Shown one piece after another: positions 24,426 to 32,743 of a DNA stretch of 64,000 nt. Each line of letters opens with the position of its first letter. The first letter of the stretch is position 1. The stretch comes from Bacteroidota bacterium. GTDB taxonomy: Bacteria; Bacteroidota; Bacteroidia; Chitinophagales; Chitinophagaceae. Made by a program: the position numbers and the translations under genes. Under the pieces are notes generated by a model. That model had not been told where the DNA came from, did no database searches, and worked only from the letters and a program-made list of their open reading frames with translations. Location: NCBI GenBank assembly GCA_020161535.1, contig JAIUNW010000013.1, positions 1 to 64,000 of the forward strand, written 5' to 3'.

Positions 24426-27400
24426 TTAATTGCTTTGGTTGTTATCGTAATCAATCGCATCTACCACCAGCAGTCCATGCTTGTGGTAATGCTCGCTGCA
24501 GGTTTGCATGATCTCCATGCTGGCGCGGGCAGGTGCCACGGGCGCGCCTGCTTTCTTTTCGCCCATCATCTTTTGCACCAGTCGATTTCTTTCAGCACGC
24601 AAGGTAGCAGCGAGCTGGCGGTCGCGTTCGCGATCGAAATACACTATGCCGTCTACAATTGTTTTTTCTGATTTGGCATAAATGCTCAACGGGTTATCGC
24701 ACCACAACACCAGGTCGGCGTCTTTACCAACTTTGATACTGCCAACGCGGTTGTCAACGTGCAGCATTTTGGCAGGATTGATGGTTACCATTTTCAGCGC
24801 CTCTTCTTCCGGAATGCCACTGTATTTTACAATCTTGGCTGCTTCCTGGTTGAGGCGACGCGCCATCTCCGCATCGTCAGAATTGATGGCTACGTTAATG
24901 CCCATTTTGTACATGATGCCGGCATTATATGGAATGGCATCCACCACTTCCATTTTATATGCCCACCAGTCGCTAAAGGTGCTGGCATTAGCGCCATGTG
25001 CTTTGATGATATCAGCCACTTTGTAGCCTTCCAAAATATGCGTCAGTGTATTGAATTGGAAACCGAAACGATCACCCACCAACAGGGCGGCAATAATTTC
25101 GCTTTGTACATAACTATGACAGGTGATAAACCGCTTTTTATTCAGTATCTCCACCAACGCATCCAGTTCCAGATCGCGACGCACGGTGTTGAACGGATCA
25201 ACTGTACCTTTCTTGCCGGTTGACACGCTGGCAGCTTTAATGGCTTTCTCATAATCACGGGCACGGGTAAACGCATCTGCCAATACTTCTTCCACACCCA
25301 TCCGTGTATCAGGAAAACGATTGTTTTGTTGCGCACTTGAACGCTTCACATTTTCACCCAGCGCGAATTTGATAAAGGGATCTGCACCTGCAAATTTCAG
25401 TCCTTCGGCATTGGCACCCCAGCGCAGTTTAATGAGTTGTGTTTGTCCGCCGATCGTATTGGCCGACCCATGCAATATATGCGAGGTAGTAACGCCCCCG
25501 CTTAACTGCCGGTAGATATTGATGTCTTCCGGATTCAAGTTATCGGCAATCCGCACTTCTGAGGTCACTGACTGGGCGCCTTCGTTGATCGACACGGCAG
25601 CGATATGTGAATGTTCATCAATGATACCCGGCGACAAATGTTTGCCGGTTCCATCAATGATCACTGCATCTGCTGCAGCTAAATTTTTTCCGATAGCAGC
25701 GATCTTGCCATTCTTTACCAGCACGTCTGTGCCTTCGAGTTTGCCTTCTGCTTCGCTGGTCCACACTGTTGCGTTTTTGATCAGCAGGTTTTTAGCAGCA
25801 GGCAGGCTGTCAAAACCAAATCCATTAAAAGGATAGGTAACCTTACCGATTTCACCGAGTGGTTTCTTGCGAGCGGTGTCGGGCGGCGGAGCGGCTGATT
25901 TCAACAGCTTGCCCGTCCACAGTATTTTATTCCCGGCAATATCATCACCCGTGCCCTGCCAAATGCCATCGTTGTCGATACCGCTGAGGCGGATATTTTT
26001 CTTGCTGCCTTTGGATTCAGGGAAATTGATCCGAACAATTTTGCCATCGGTACTGAATTTCGCATCAACCGTGTCTTTGCTGATCAGTTTCGCGCTGGAC
26101 GTGCTTTTTACATCAAGCGTATATTTATTGGTATTGTTCAGGGTCAGTTCATATTGGCCGGCTACGGGCGACCAACCATCGTTGTTCACCAGGTATTGTT
26201 CGCCCTGCACCCAGTTTTGCAGAATCACGGTTTTGTCATCGAAAACGGGTCCAGAAGTAATCAGAAAATTGGCCAGTTTACCGGCTTCGAGACTACCCAC
26301 CTGGTTATAAACGCCCAGTGTAGTGGCCGGTGTTTTTGTCAAGGCTTCGAGGGCTTTTGTTTCTGACAAACCATAGTCAAGCGCCTTGCGCAAATTGGTG
26401 AGGAATTGTTTGCTGTCTTTCAGGTCGGCGGCCGACAAACAAAATGGAATGCCTGCTTTTTCAAATGCAGCCAAATTACCCGGTGCCAGTTCCCAATGCT
26501 TCATGTCGCTGAGTGCAACAAATCGCGCGTCAGCAGGATCCTCAACATCCATCGCCTGCGGATAATTCAGTGTAAGAATATAGGTGGCTTTAGACGCCTT
26601 GATATCGTTGATGCGCTGGTATTCGTTGCCACCGCCTTTGATGATGAATTGCACGCCAAATTCGTCGCCAATATTATCGGCCCGCAGGTCGGCCCACTTG
26701 TCGTTTGCGTCAAAAACCTGCGGCAGAGACCTGTTTTTATTGAATGCTTGCAGACTAAGGTTTACGCCTTCTTTTTCTGCATTGTTCTGGTACCATTTGG
26801 CATCCAAAAAAGTTTGCCGCAACAGAGCGATAGTGCCCATCAGGCTACCAGGATATGATTGTGTAGACGAGCCCTTGCTGAAAGAATAAAATGCGGCAGC
26901 CTGCTCGCGCAAAATCGTCTTGTTTTCTTTTTCGTCCGACAAGGTTGCTAGTACGCCGGTGCCACGGGCGATGCCATCTTTTACGTGCGATAACACTGTG
27001 CCGAAGCCGATATCGCGCAGCGGTTTTGCTTTGGCATCGTCGGCGCTGAAGCTGGTTACCGCATCAACCGTAGTGCGGATGGCCTGGTTCCAGCCATAAG
27101 CCCCTTTTTGATTGGAGTTGAACTGCGCTGGCGCACCCCAGTTGAAACCGCGGGTGGCGCGTTCAATGGGTGGCAAACCGTAATCGCTGTAGATATCAAT
27201 AAAAGAAGGATAGATGAATTTGCCTTTGCAATCGACCAGCATGGCATCGCGCGGAATACTTACCGAAGTGCCAGCCGCAATGATCTTCCCTTCTTTAACA
27301 AGCAGGGTCGCATTCTGCAGGCTGGTGCCTGGCGATACTACCACGGTTGCATGGATGAATGCATACGTGGTTTGTTTGGGATCTGCGATGCCATTTACCG

Positions 27401-27497
27401 GAAATGTCGGTTGTGCCTGAACGATAGTAGCCGAAAGCACCAGGGCCAGGAGCACCTGCCACTTTCGACCGCTGGCGAGGCGGGGAAATTTTCTCAT
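24426..27497 (-). CDS. Secreted two-module amidohydrolase, 1023 aa
   Basis: Signal peptide at residues 1-28 (WQVLLALVLSATIVQAQP). Two amidohydrolase modules follow. The first (about 35-430) lacks HxH, reading FIYPSFIDIYSDYG. A beta-rich linker follows (about 430-560). The second (about 565-960) has an intact metal motif SPGIIDEHSHIA plus FITCHSYVQSE, LTHILEGYKV and NSDDAEM. Thus probably only the second module is catalytic. The protein is most likely periplasmic; the substrate is unknown, and known relatives range from imidazolonepropionase-like to dipeptidase-like enzymes. It is divergent from deoC across 75 bases and co-transcribed with the following amidohydrolase-like gene. Confidence 0.88.
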   Translation of the reverse strand: MRKFPRLASGRKWQVLLALVLSATIVQAQPTFPVNGIADPKQTTYAFIHATVVVSPGTSLQNATLLVKEGKIIAAGTSVSIPRDAMLVDCKGKFIYPSFIDIYSDYGLPPIERATRGFNWGAPAQFNSNQKGAYGWNQAIRTTVDAVTSFSADDAKAKPLRDIGFGTVLSHVKDGIARGTGVLATLSDEKENKTILREQAAAFYSFSKGSSTQSYPGSLMGTIALLRQTFLDAKWYQNNAEKEGVNLSLQAFNKNRSLPQVFDANDKWADLRADNIGDEFGVQFIIKGGGNEYQRINDIKASKATYILTLNYPQAMDVEDPADARFVALSDMKHWELAPGNLAAFEKAGIPFCLSAADLKDSKQFLTNLRKALDYGLSETKALEALTKTPATTLGVYNQVGSLEAGKLANFLITSGPVFDDKTVILQNWVQGEQYLVNNDGWSPVAGQYELTLNNTNKYTLDVKSTSSAKLISKDTVDAKFSTDGKIVRINFPESKGSKKNIRLSGIDNDGIWQGTGDDIAGNKILWTGKLLKSAAPPPDTARKKPLGEIGKVTYPFNGFGFDSLPAAKNLLIKNATVWTSEAEGKLEGTDVLVKNGKIAAIGKNLAAADAVIIDGTGKHLSPGIIDEHSHIAAVSINEGAQSVTSEVRIADNLNPEDINIYRQLSGGVTTSHILHGSANTIGGQTQLIKLRWGANAEGLKFAGADPFIKFALGENVKRSSAQQNNRFPDTRMGVEEVLADAFTRARDYEKAIKAASVSTGKKGTVDPFNTVRRDLELDALVEILNKKRFITCHSYVQSEIIAALLVGDRFGFQFNTLTHILEGYKVADIIKAHGANASTFSDWWAYKMEVVDAIPYNAGIMYKMGINVAINSDDAEMARRLNQEAAKIVKYSGIPEEEALKMVTINPAKMLHVDNRVGSIKVGKDADLVLWCDNPLSIYAKSEKTIVDGIVYFDRERDRQLAATLRAERNRLVQKMMGEKKAGAPVAPARASMEIMQTCSEHYHKHGLLVVDAIDYDNNQSN

Positions 27498-27572
27498 GAG
27501 TGTAGTTTAAATGCGTGGAGCCGAATTTAGCCAAATGGACTAACTTCGGGTTACCGAATTTTAACCCTGCCA

Positions 27573-28247
27573 ATGAACCTAGCCCCGTTTATCGACCATA
27601 CGGTATTAAAGCCGACCACCACCATCGGTGAAATCGAAAAATGTTGTACGGAAGCAGCCGAACATGGGTTTGCGGCCGTTTGCGTGCCGCCGCCATTTGT
27701 CAAAAGAACGGCGGTGATTCTCGCGCCTACTGAGGTGAAAGTGGCCACCGTAGTTGGTTTCCCCTTTGGTTATTCGGCCACCGAAGCAAAACTGGCAGAA
27801 ACCATTTTGGCTGTGGTAGATGGCGCGCATGAAATTGATATGGTGATCAACCTGATTGCTTTGCGACAACAAGACTGGGCCTACCTGACCAAGGAAGTAA
27901 GGCTGGTAACCGAGGTTTGCCATAACAAGGGCAAGTTGTTGAAAGTAATTATTGAATCGGGGATTTTGAGCGACGAAGAAATCATTGCCTGTTGTGAAAA
28001 GCTGGCGCCACTGGGCATCGACTATATGAAAACCAGCACGGGTTATGCCGAAAAAGGAGCCAGCGTAGAGGCGGTGGCGTTGATGAAAAAACATTTGCCC
28101 GAAAATGTAAAAATTAAGGCATCAGGGGGCATACGCGATTATGCTTTTGCCAAGGCCCTGATTGAAGCCGGTGCCAGCCGACTGGGTTGCAGTGCCAGTA
28201 TTGCCATCATCAATGGTGCACCGGCGGGCGATAGAAGTGATTATTAA
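27573..28247 (+). CDS. deoC: Deoxyribose-phosphate aldolase
   Basis: 224 residues, a TIM-barrel class I aldolase cleaving 2-deoxyribose 5-phosphate to glyceraldehyde 3-phosphate and acetaldehyde. The Schiff-base lysine is K153 in YMKTSTGYAEKGAS; K182 in KIKASGGIRD and D89 in HEIDMVIN complete the active site. DHTVLKPT is the conserved N-terminal motif. Length is typical. The only neighbour on this strand is the SPOR-domain gene 28 bases downstream. Confidence 0.95.
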   Translation: MNLAPFIDHTVLKPTTTIGEIEKCCTEAAEHGFAAVCVPPPFVKRTAVILAPTEVKVATVVGFPFGYSATEAKLAETILAVVDGAHEIDMVINLIALRQQDWAYLTKEVRLVTEVCHNKGKLLKVIIESGILSDEEIIACCEKLAPLGIDYMKTSTGYAEKGASVEAVALMKKHLPENVKIKASGGIRDYAFAKALIEAGASRLGCSASIAIINGAPAGDRSDY

Positions 28248-28275
28248 AACTGGCGGGAAATTTGTGTAAGAGACG

Positions 28276-28707
28276 ATGATGAAAACAATGCTGTTTTTTG
28301 CCACCCTATTGATCAGCCTTGCAGGGTATAGCCAGGTTGATACCAATTCTGTTATCGTTAAGAAAGATGCGCGGATTGATCAGTTGATCGCCAAGCAAAT
28401 TGAGATCAATGAATTTACGACCCGCGAGGCGCGCAGCAATGTGCCCGGCTTTCGCATCCAGGTAGTCAATACCACCGACCGAACCAAGGCCATCCAGGCC
28501 AAAACCAAAGTGTACCAGAATTACCCCGAATTGAGTGCCTATCTGTTGTACCAATCGCCCTATTTCCGGTTGCGGGTGGGCAATTTCCTGACCAGGAAAG
28601 AGGCCGAAGTGTACCTGAAAAAACTGACCAAAGACTTCAGCCAGAACATTTATATCGTGAACGACACGGTTGAGACCAATCCCGACAAAAGCCTGGAACA
28701 AGACTAG
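28276..28707 (+). CDS. Secreted SPOR-domain protein
   Basis: 143 residues. A signal peptide (MMKTMLFFATLLISLAGYSQ) is followed by a short linker and a SPOR domain (about 57-130): VPGFRIQVVNTTDR, YLLYQSPYFRLRVGNFLTRKEA and QNIYIVNDTV. SPOR domains bind denuded peptidoglycan glycan, so it is likely a periplasmic cell-wall-associated protein. Two adjacent ATG codons are possible starts. Confidence 0.88.
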   Translation: MMKTMLFFATLLISLAGYSQVDTNSVIVKKDARIDQLIAKQIEINEFTTREARSNVPGFRIQVVNTTDRTKAIQAKTKVYQNYPELSAYLLYQSPYFRLRVGNFLTRKEAEVYLKKLTKDFSQNIYIVNDTVETNPDKSLEQD

Positions 28708-28711
28708 CCAT

Positions 28712-28719
28712 TATCTTTG
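28712..28719 (+). promoter_or_regulatory. -7 box TATCTTTG of the M20 peptidase gene
   Basis: Exact TAnnTTTG match, with only four bases (CCCA) before the ATG at 28724. This implies a leaderless or almost leaderless transcript. Confidence 0.5.
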
Positions 28720-28723
28720 CCCA

Positions 28724-29902
28724 ATGAGTTTTTTGGATCGCATCAAAACCCTGGCGGCGGCCTATGCCCCGCAGTTTGTGGAGATTCGCCGGCACCTACA
28801 TGCCCATCCCGAATTGAGTTACCTGGAATACGAAACCAGTGCCTTTGTACAACAGCAACTAACGGCAATGGGTATCCCATTTACGGTGTTGGCCGAAACC
28901 GGCGTGGTTGGTATTATTGAAGGGGTCAATCCGCAGCAGCGTGTCGTGGCATTGCGTGCCGATATGGATGCCTTGCCCATTGAAGAAGCCAACGAAGTTC
29001 CTTATAAATCGACACGCCCCGGCATCATGCATGCCTGCGGCCATGATGTACATACCGCCTGCCTGTTGGGCGCGGCCAAAATACTGGTTGAAACAAAAAA
29101 CGAGTGGAAGGGCACGGTGAAACTGATCTTCCAACCAGGCGAAGAAAAAAACCCGGGTGGTGCCAGCCTGTTGATCAAAGCCGGAGTGTTGGAAAATCCG
29201 CATCCGTCGGCAATTTTCGGTTTGCATGTGCATCCGCAATTGGCTGTGGGGAAGGTTAGCTTCAGGGCTGGTATGGTGATGGCCAGTGCAGATGAATTGT
29301 ATTTGACGGTAAAGGGCAATGGGGGGCACGCAGCCGCACCACAATCGACCGTTGATACCTTGCTCGTTGCCTCTCACATCGTGGTGGCCCTGCAACAAGT
29401 GATCAGTCGCAACCGAAATCCTTTTCAACCATCGGTATTATCGATTACTTCCATTCAAGGCGGACATACCACCAATGTGATACCCGCCGAAGTAAAAATG
29501 ATGGGCACGTTTCGCGCCATGAATGAAGCCTGGCGATTCAAAGCGCATGAACTCATCTGGCAACTCGTAGAAGGTTTGGCGCACAGCATGGGGGCCGAAG
29601 TAGACCTGCACATTGATGTGGGCTATCCAACGGTTTACAACAACGAAGCGCTCGACCAGCGTGCCCGTTCGCTGGCAATAGATTATATGGGGGCCGATCA
29701 GGTGGAAGAAACCGAATTGCGCATGGGTGCGGAAGATTTTGGTTACTATTCGCAAAAAATACCCGGTTGCTTTTACCGCCTGGGCGTGATGAATGCAGCG
29801 GCTGGTATAACTGCCGGGGTACACACGCCTACATTCAATATTGATGAACGCGCCATCGAAACCGGCATGGGCCTGATGGCACTGTTCGGGTCAATGGGTT
29901 GA
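28724..29902 (+). CDS. M20-family amidohydrolase (N-acyl amino acid / hippurate type)
   Basis: 392 residues from the ATG at 28724 (MSFLDRIKTLAAAYAPQFVE). The longer frame upstream overlaps the SPOR gene and does not match the family. The N-terminal IRRHLHAHPELSYLEYETS, HACGHDVHTACLLGAA, GEEKNPGGA and FGLHVHP are diagnostic of the M20D amidohydrolases that cleave N-acyl or aryl amino acids. The lid domain covers about 180-290. The cytosolic di-metal site has its ligands intact (H-x-D-type CGHDVH, E of GEEK, C-terminal HTPTFNID). Its end overlaps the convergent gene at 29891 by 12 bases. Confidence 0.92.
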   Translation: MSFLDRIKTLAAAYAPQFVEIRRHLHAHPELSYLEYETSAFVQQQLTAMGIPFTVLAETGVVGIIEGVNPQQRVVALRADMDALPIEEANEVPYKSTRPGIMHACGHDVHTACLLGAAKILVETKNEWKGTVKLIFQPGEEKNPGGASLLIKAGVLENPHPSAIFGLHVHPQLAVGKVSFRAGMVMASADELYLTVKGNGGHAAAPQSTVDTLLVASHIVVALQQVISRNRNPFQPSVLSITSIQGGHTTNVIPAEVKMMGTFRAMNEAWRFKAHELIWQLVEGLAHSMGAEVDLHIDVGYPTVYNNEALDQRARSLAIDYMGADQVEETELRMGAEDFGYYSQKIPGCFYRLGVMNAAAGITAGVHTPTFNIDERAIETGMGLMALFGSMG

Positions 29903-30625
29903 TGTCGATTGAAGGTTATGCAACAAATGAAAGGGTAGTTCAATCAGCGTGCTGTCTGAAATTTGCCCAGACAAGGAATCAATTTTCAGGTTGCTCATCG
30001 TTGATAACTTACTATTACCAGCCAGGCGGAGATGGACGATTGAATAATCTGCCCCAGTCGACAATTGAATCTCAGCATTGGTTGCATCAATATCAAGCGG
30101 CCCGTATTTTATTTTTTGGTGGCCGTCTTCGCTCCGATCTTGCTGTCCTGCCAATAATCCGCCCTCCAGCAACTGGATCATCATGGGACCTGTGGTAACA
30201 AGATCGCCCAGGTCAATTGACGCGTTTTTTGCCTTTACGTTGCGAAGCGCAGGCAAACCTATGGCCAGGTTTTTTTCGTACAAAGAATTGTCACCAGCCG
30301 CTCGGTGTACCTGCAGTTTGAACAGCGTTGAACCGTCGGCTTGTGTTAACACCAGCAGGCTATCGCTGCCTTCATTGCCCCTGAAACTATATTCAGCGGT
30401 ATCAGACAAATAAAACCGACTGTTGATCTGGCTTATACTGTCGGCTTCCAGCACAATGGCACCGTTGTTGGTAAATCCTTTGGCCGATTCATTGCCGATC
30501 CAGGCATATTTACGTACAATGTATTTTTTGGCGGAAATTTTACTGCGAAAGCTCATGAGCAGCAACACCGGTATCGCTACCAATGCGAGCAGAAATCCCA
30601 GCAGTAGTTTATTACTTGTGACCAT
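29891..30625 (-). CDS. Membrane-anchored DUF2807/GIN-like protein
   Basis: 244 residues from the ATG at 30625 (MVTSNKLLLGFLLALVAIP). One N-terminal membrane helix (about 5-25) precedes a beta-rich exported domain with repeated strand-turn patterns such as SIDLGDLVTTG and AEIQLSTGADYSIV. This resembles the head-GIN/DUF2807 beta-helix fold, but the match is weak. The start overlaps the GntR gene by 14 bases, and it is the last gene of the ABC-GntR operon. Longer upstream in-frame extensions read through the GntR gene and are rejected. Confidence 0.7.
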   Translation of the reverse strand: MVTSNKLLLGFLLALVAIPVLLLMSFRSKISAKKYIVRKYAWIGNESAKGFTNNGAIVLEADSISQINSRFYLSDTAEYSFRGNEGSDSLLVLTQADGSTLFKLQVHRAAGDNSLYEKNLAIGLPALRNVKAKNASIDLGDLVTTGPMMIQLLEGGLLAGQQDRSEDGHQKIKYGPLDIDATNAEIQLSTGADYSIVHLRLAGNSKLSTMSNLKIDSLSGQISDSTLIELPFHLLHNLQSTSTH

Positions 30626-30998
30626 CTGATTGGGTTTTGTTTTTGAATTGTAAAAAGGCTGGTTGCAGGTCTGCGGGTTCCAGTCCCAATAATAACAGGG
30701 TGCGAAATACCGGCGGAAGCACACGTTCATTGAATTCCAGCCGACGAAGTTGCCGGGCGGTTTGTGCCGCATCGGGCGACACAAAGTACCCGATACCTCG
30801 TTTGTCGAATACTAGTTGCTGTATTTTGAGCTGTTCATAAGCACGGGCCACAGTATTCGGATTTACTTCCAGTTGAACAGCGAGTTCGCGAACGCTGGGA
30901 AGTTTATCTTCTTTTTGCAGCTCACCGAGTAAGATCCGGTCGCAGATATAGTCGACTATCTGCAAGTAGATCGATGAACCGTTGTTATCGAATTGCAT
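30612..30998 (-). CDS. GntR-family regulator, YtrA subfamily
   Basis: 128 residues. A winged helix-turn-helix (about 12-75: IVDYICDRILLGELQKEDKL, LPSVRELAVQLEVNPNTVAR, AYEQL) is followed by a short helical tail instead of a large effector domain, as in YtrA. Members repress adjacent ABC transporter operons. It is third in the operon ATPase-permease-GntR-GIN, and a perfect inverted repeat over the operon start site (32666-32685) is its likely operator. Confidence 0.92.
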   Translation of the reverse strand: MQFDNNGSSIYLQIVDYICDRILLGELQKEDKLPSVRELAVQLEVNPNTVARAYEQLKIQQLVFDKRGIGYFVSPDAAQTARQLRRLEFNERVLPPVFRTLLLLGLEPADLQPAFLQFKNKTQSDGHK

Positions 30999-31015
30999 GC
31001 GTCAGCTTTATTGAT

Positions 31016-31807
31016 TTAAATTTCTTTTTCTTTCAGCCTAAGCCAGGTCACGAACCAGAAAAATGGTGCCCAGATATATTTGACCAGAAATAAAGTACCA
31101 GCCTCAGCCCATCTGTCGAGGCTGTATTCATAGTAAACAGGCGAGTTCTTGCCCAGTGGGTTATAATTAAATACTTTCTGAAATTCCCATCGAAATCCAT
31201 CGGGTACCAAAGACTTACCCAGCACATTGATCAGGTATGCATATAAAGAAAAGATTGCAGCACTAACAATTACCGTTTTTATAAATGCATACCGTTTGAA
31301 ATACACGGAGCCCAGCAGGAATAAACTGGTTACTGCCAAATAGATCGCCAAAACAATGATAACGTTATGCGGGTTGGCAAAATCTGTAAAGCGATGAATT
31401 TTTGCGCCTTTCAACATCACCAACTGAACCGCTATCGATTCTAATACCCAGAAAATGGCTGAGTAGACAACGGGAAAAAACAGCATGCTGAACAAAAGTG
31501 CATTGATAAGTTTCTCCCCATGGGTAGCGGGCAATGTCAATACGTATTGCCCTTTTTCTTTATTGCCCAAAGCCTGAAAAGCCATACTGGCAAAAATGCT
31601 ATTGATAACAAAGAGTCCCACCAGGTAAAAAATCATCAACTCTCCTTCTTCATATTCACTACCACCTGGTAGAAACCAAAACAACAAAATAGATAAGGCA
31701 ACCAGTATTGCGATGGTCGTGAACGACAGCATATAAAACCGTCTGTTTTCGAGCCATTGTTTGCGAACCAGCAATTGAAGTCGCCTGAAGCTGAAATCAA
31801 ATGACAT
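31016..31807 (-). CDS. ABC-2-type transporter permease
   Basis: 263 residues from the ATG at 31807 (MSFDFSFRRLQLLVRKQWLE); the ATG 45 bases earlier lies inside the ATPase gene. About six membrane helices are visible (for example FTTIAILVALSILLFWFLPG, LVGLFVINSIFASMAFQAL). GNKEKGQYVLTLPATHGEKLI is a cytosolic motif common in ABC-2 permeases paired with YtrA-like regulators. It lies ten bases after the ATPase gene. The substrate is unknown. Confidence 0.88.
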   Translation of the reverse strand: MSFDFSFRRLQLLVRKQWLENRRFYMLSFTTIAILVALSILLFWFLPGGSEYEEGELMIFYLVGLFVINSIFASMAFQALGNKEKGQYVLTLPATHGEKLINALLFSMLFFPVVYSAIFWVLESIAVQLVMLKGAKIHRFTDFANPHNVIIVLAIYLAVTSLFLLGSVYFKRYAFIKTVIVSAAIFSLYAYLINVLGKSLVPDGFRWEFQKVFNYNPLGKNSPVYYEYSLDRWAEAGTLFLVKYIWAPFFWFVTWLRLKEKEI

Positions 31808-31817
31808 AAAATTCTTT

Positions 31818-32651
31818 TTATTGTTGAAAAGCAGCCTGCACAGCAGGTGCATCGGTTACGATGGCTTTGTATAACATTTCAAGATCGATATTGCCTTCCT
31901 GTCCCGACTGGTTACGTGATACGAAAGCATACCCCCTGATCGACGACTCTGCATAAATCGTTTCGTCCATTTCCTCTTTGGTGAACGACAAACCGAACTG
32001 GAGGTTGTTACCAATGGAATCAATGGTTTGGTCAAAAAGAATCGTTCCCTCATCAATAACCGTGACACGATCGATCAGCTTCTCCAGGTCTTTCACCTGG
32101 TGGGTGCTGATCAAAATACATTTGTTTTCGCTGAGCGCACCGGCTATCACTTTGCGAAACTGGCTCTTGCTCATGATATCGAGCCCGTTGGTGGGCTCAT
32201 CCATTAATAGTATAGGTGTATTACAGGCGAGTCCAAAACTGATCAGGGTTTTCTTCTTTTGGCCATAACTCATGGCTTTGAGCGACAGGTTTCGCGGCAC
32301 CGCAAATTCCAGGAGATAGCGTTCAAACTGGGCGTTGTCGTAGGCCGGGTAAAAAGGCGCATTGCCCGCTACAAACTGGTCGATGCTGGCATCAGGGAAA
32401 TAAAATTCTTCGGGCACTGTAAATATTTGCTCTAAAAAAGCAGGCTGCCTTTTGCCCGGTACAAAGCCGTTGACCGTAATCTGGCCGCCGTCGGGGAATA
32501 GAAGTCCGCCGATGACCCGGAGCAAGGTCGACTTCCCGGTTCCATTCTTCCCCAGTAATCCGTAGATATACCCTGGGTGCAAATTGAGCGACAAACCTGT
32601 GAACACCGGCCTGGATCCGTAGCGAAACTGAAGTTGATCGATTCGAATCAT
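31818..32651 (-). CDS. ABC transporter ATP-binding protein
   Basis: 277 residues. Walker A is LLGKNGTGKST (K40), the signature is a variant, AMSYGQKKKTL, and Walker B is PILLMDEPTNGLD, with the switch histidine in ISTHQVKDL. It pairs with the permease that follows. It is the first gene of the operon, with a promoter and operator directly upstream. The signature YGQ in place of SGGQ is common in this YtrB-like group. Confidence 0.93.
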   Translation of the reverse strand: MIRIDQLQFRYGSRPVFTGLSLNLHPGYIYGLLGKNGTGKSTLLRVIGGLLFPDGGQITVNGFVPGKRQPAFLEQIFTVPEEFYFPDASIDQFVAGNAPFYPAYDNAQFERYLLEFAVPRNLSLKAMSYGQKKKTLISFGLACNTPILLMDEPTNGLDIMSKSQFRKVIAGALSENKCILISTHQVKDLEKLIDRVTVIDEGTILFDQTIDSIGNNLQFGLSFTKEEMDETIYAESSIRGYAFVSRNQSGQEGNIDLEMLYKAIVTDAPAVQAAFQQ

Positions 32652-32665
32652 TGCTATTGATTTAG

Positions 32666-32685
32666 TGTACTACTTAACTAGTACA
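32666..32685. promoter_or_regulatory. Probable GntR (YtrA-type) operator
   Basis: Perfect inverted repeat TGTACTA-CTTAAC-TAGTACA. It begins three bases downstream of the minus-strand -7 box at 32696-32689 and covers the predicted transcription start (about 32682). That is the ideal place for repression, presumably by the operon's own GntR protein. Confidence 0.7.
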
Positions 32686-32688
32686 GTA

Positions 32689-32719
32689 CAAATATACAGG
32701 CTTGTCCGAAACGTCCAAA
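32689..32719 (-). promoter_or_regulatory. Promoter of the ABC-GntR operon, full consensus
   Basis: On the minus strand, TTTG (32719-32716), a 19-base spacer, then TATATTTG (32696-32689). This matches the Bacteroidota -33/-7 consensus exactly, including spacing. Confidence 0.75.
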
Positions 32720-32730
32720 TTAATTTCCGC

Positions 32731-32738
32731 TAATTTTG
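32731..32738 (+). promoter_or_regulatory. -7 box TAATTTTG of maeB
   Basis: Exact TAnnTTTG match with five bases before the ATG at 32744, so the mRNA would be essentially leaderless. It sits back to back with the ABC operon promoter, whose -33 element is about 12 bases away. Confidence 0.5.
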
Positions 32739-32743
32739 CCGCC

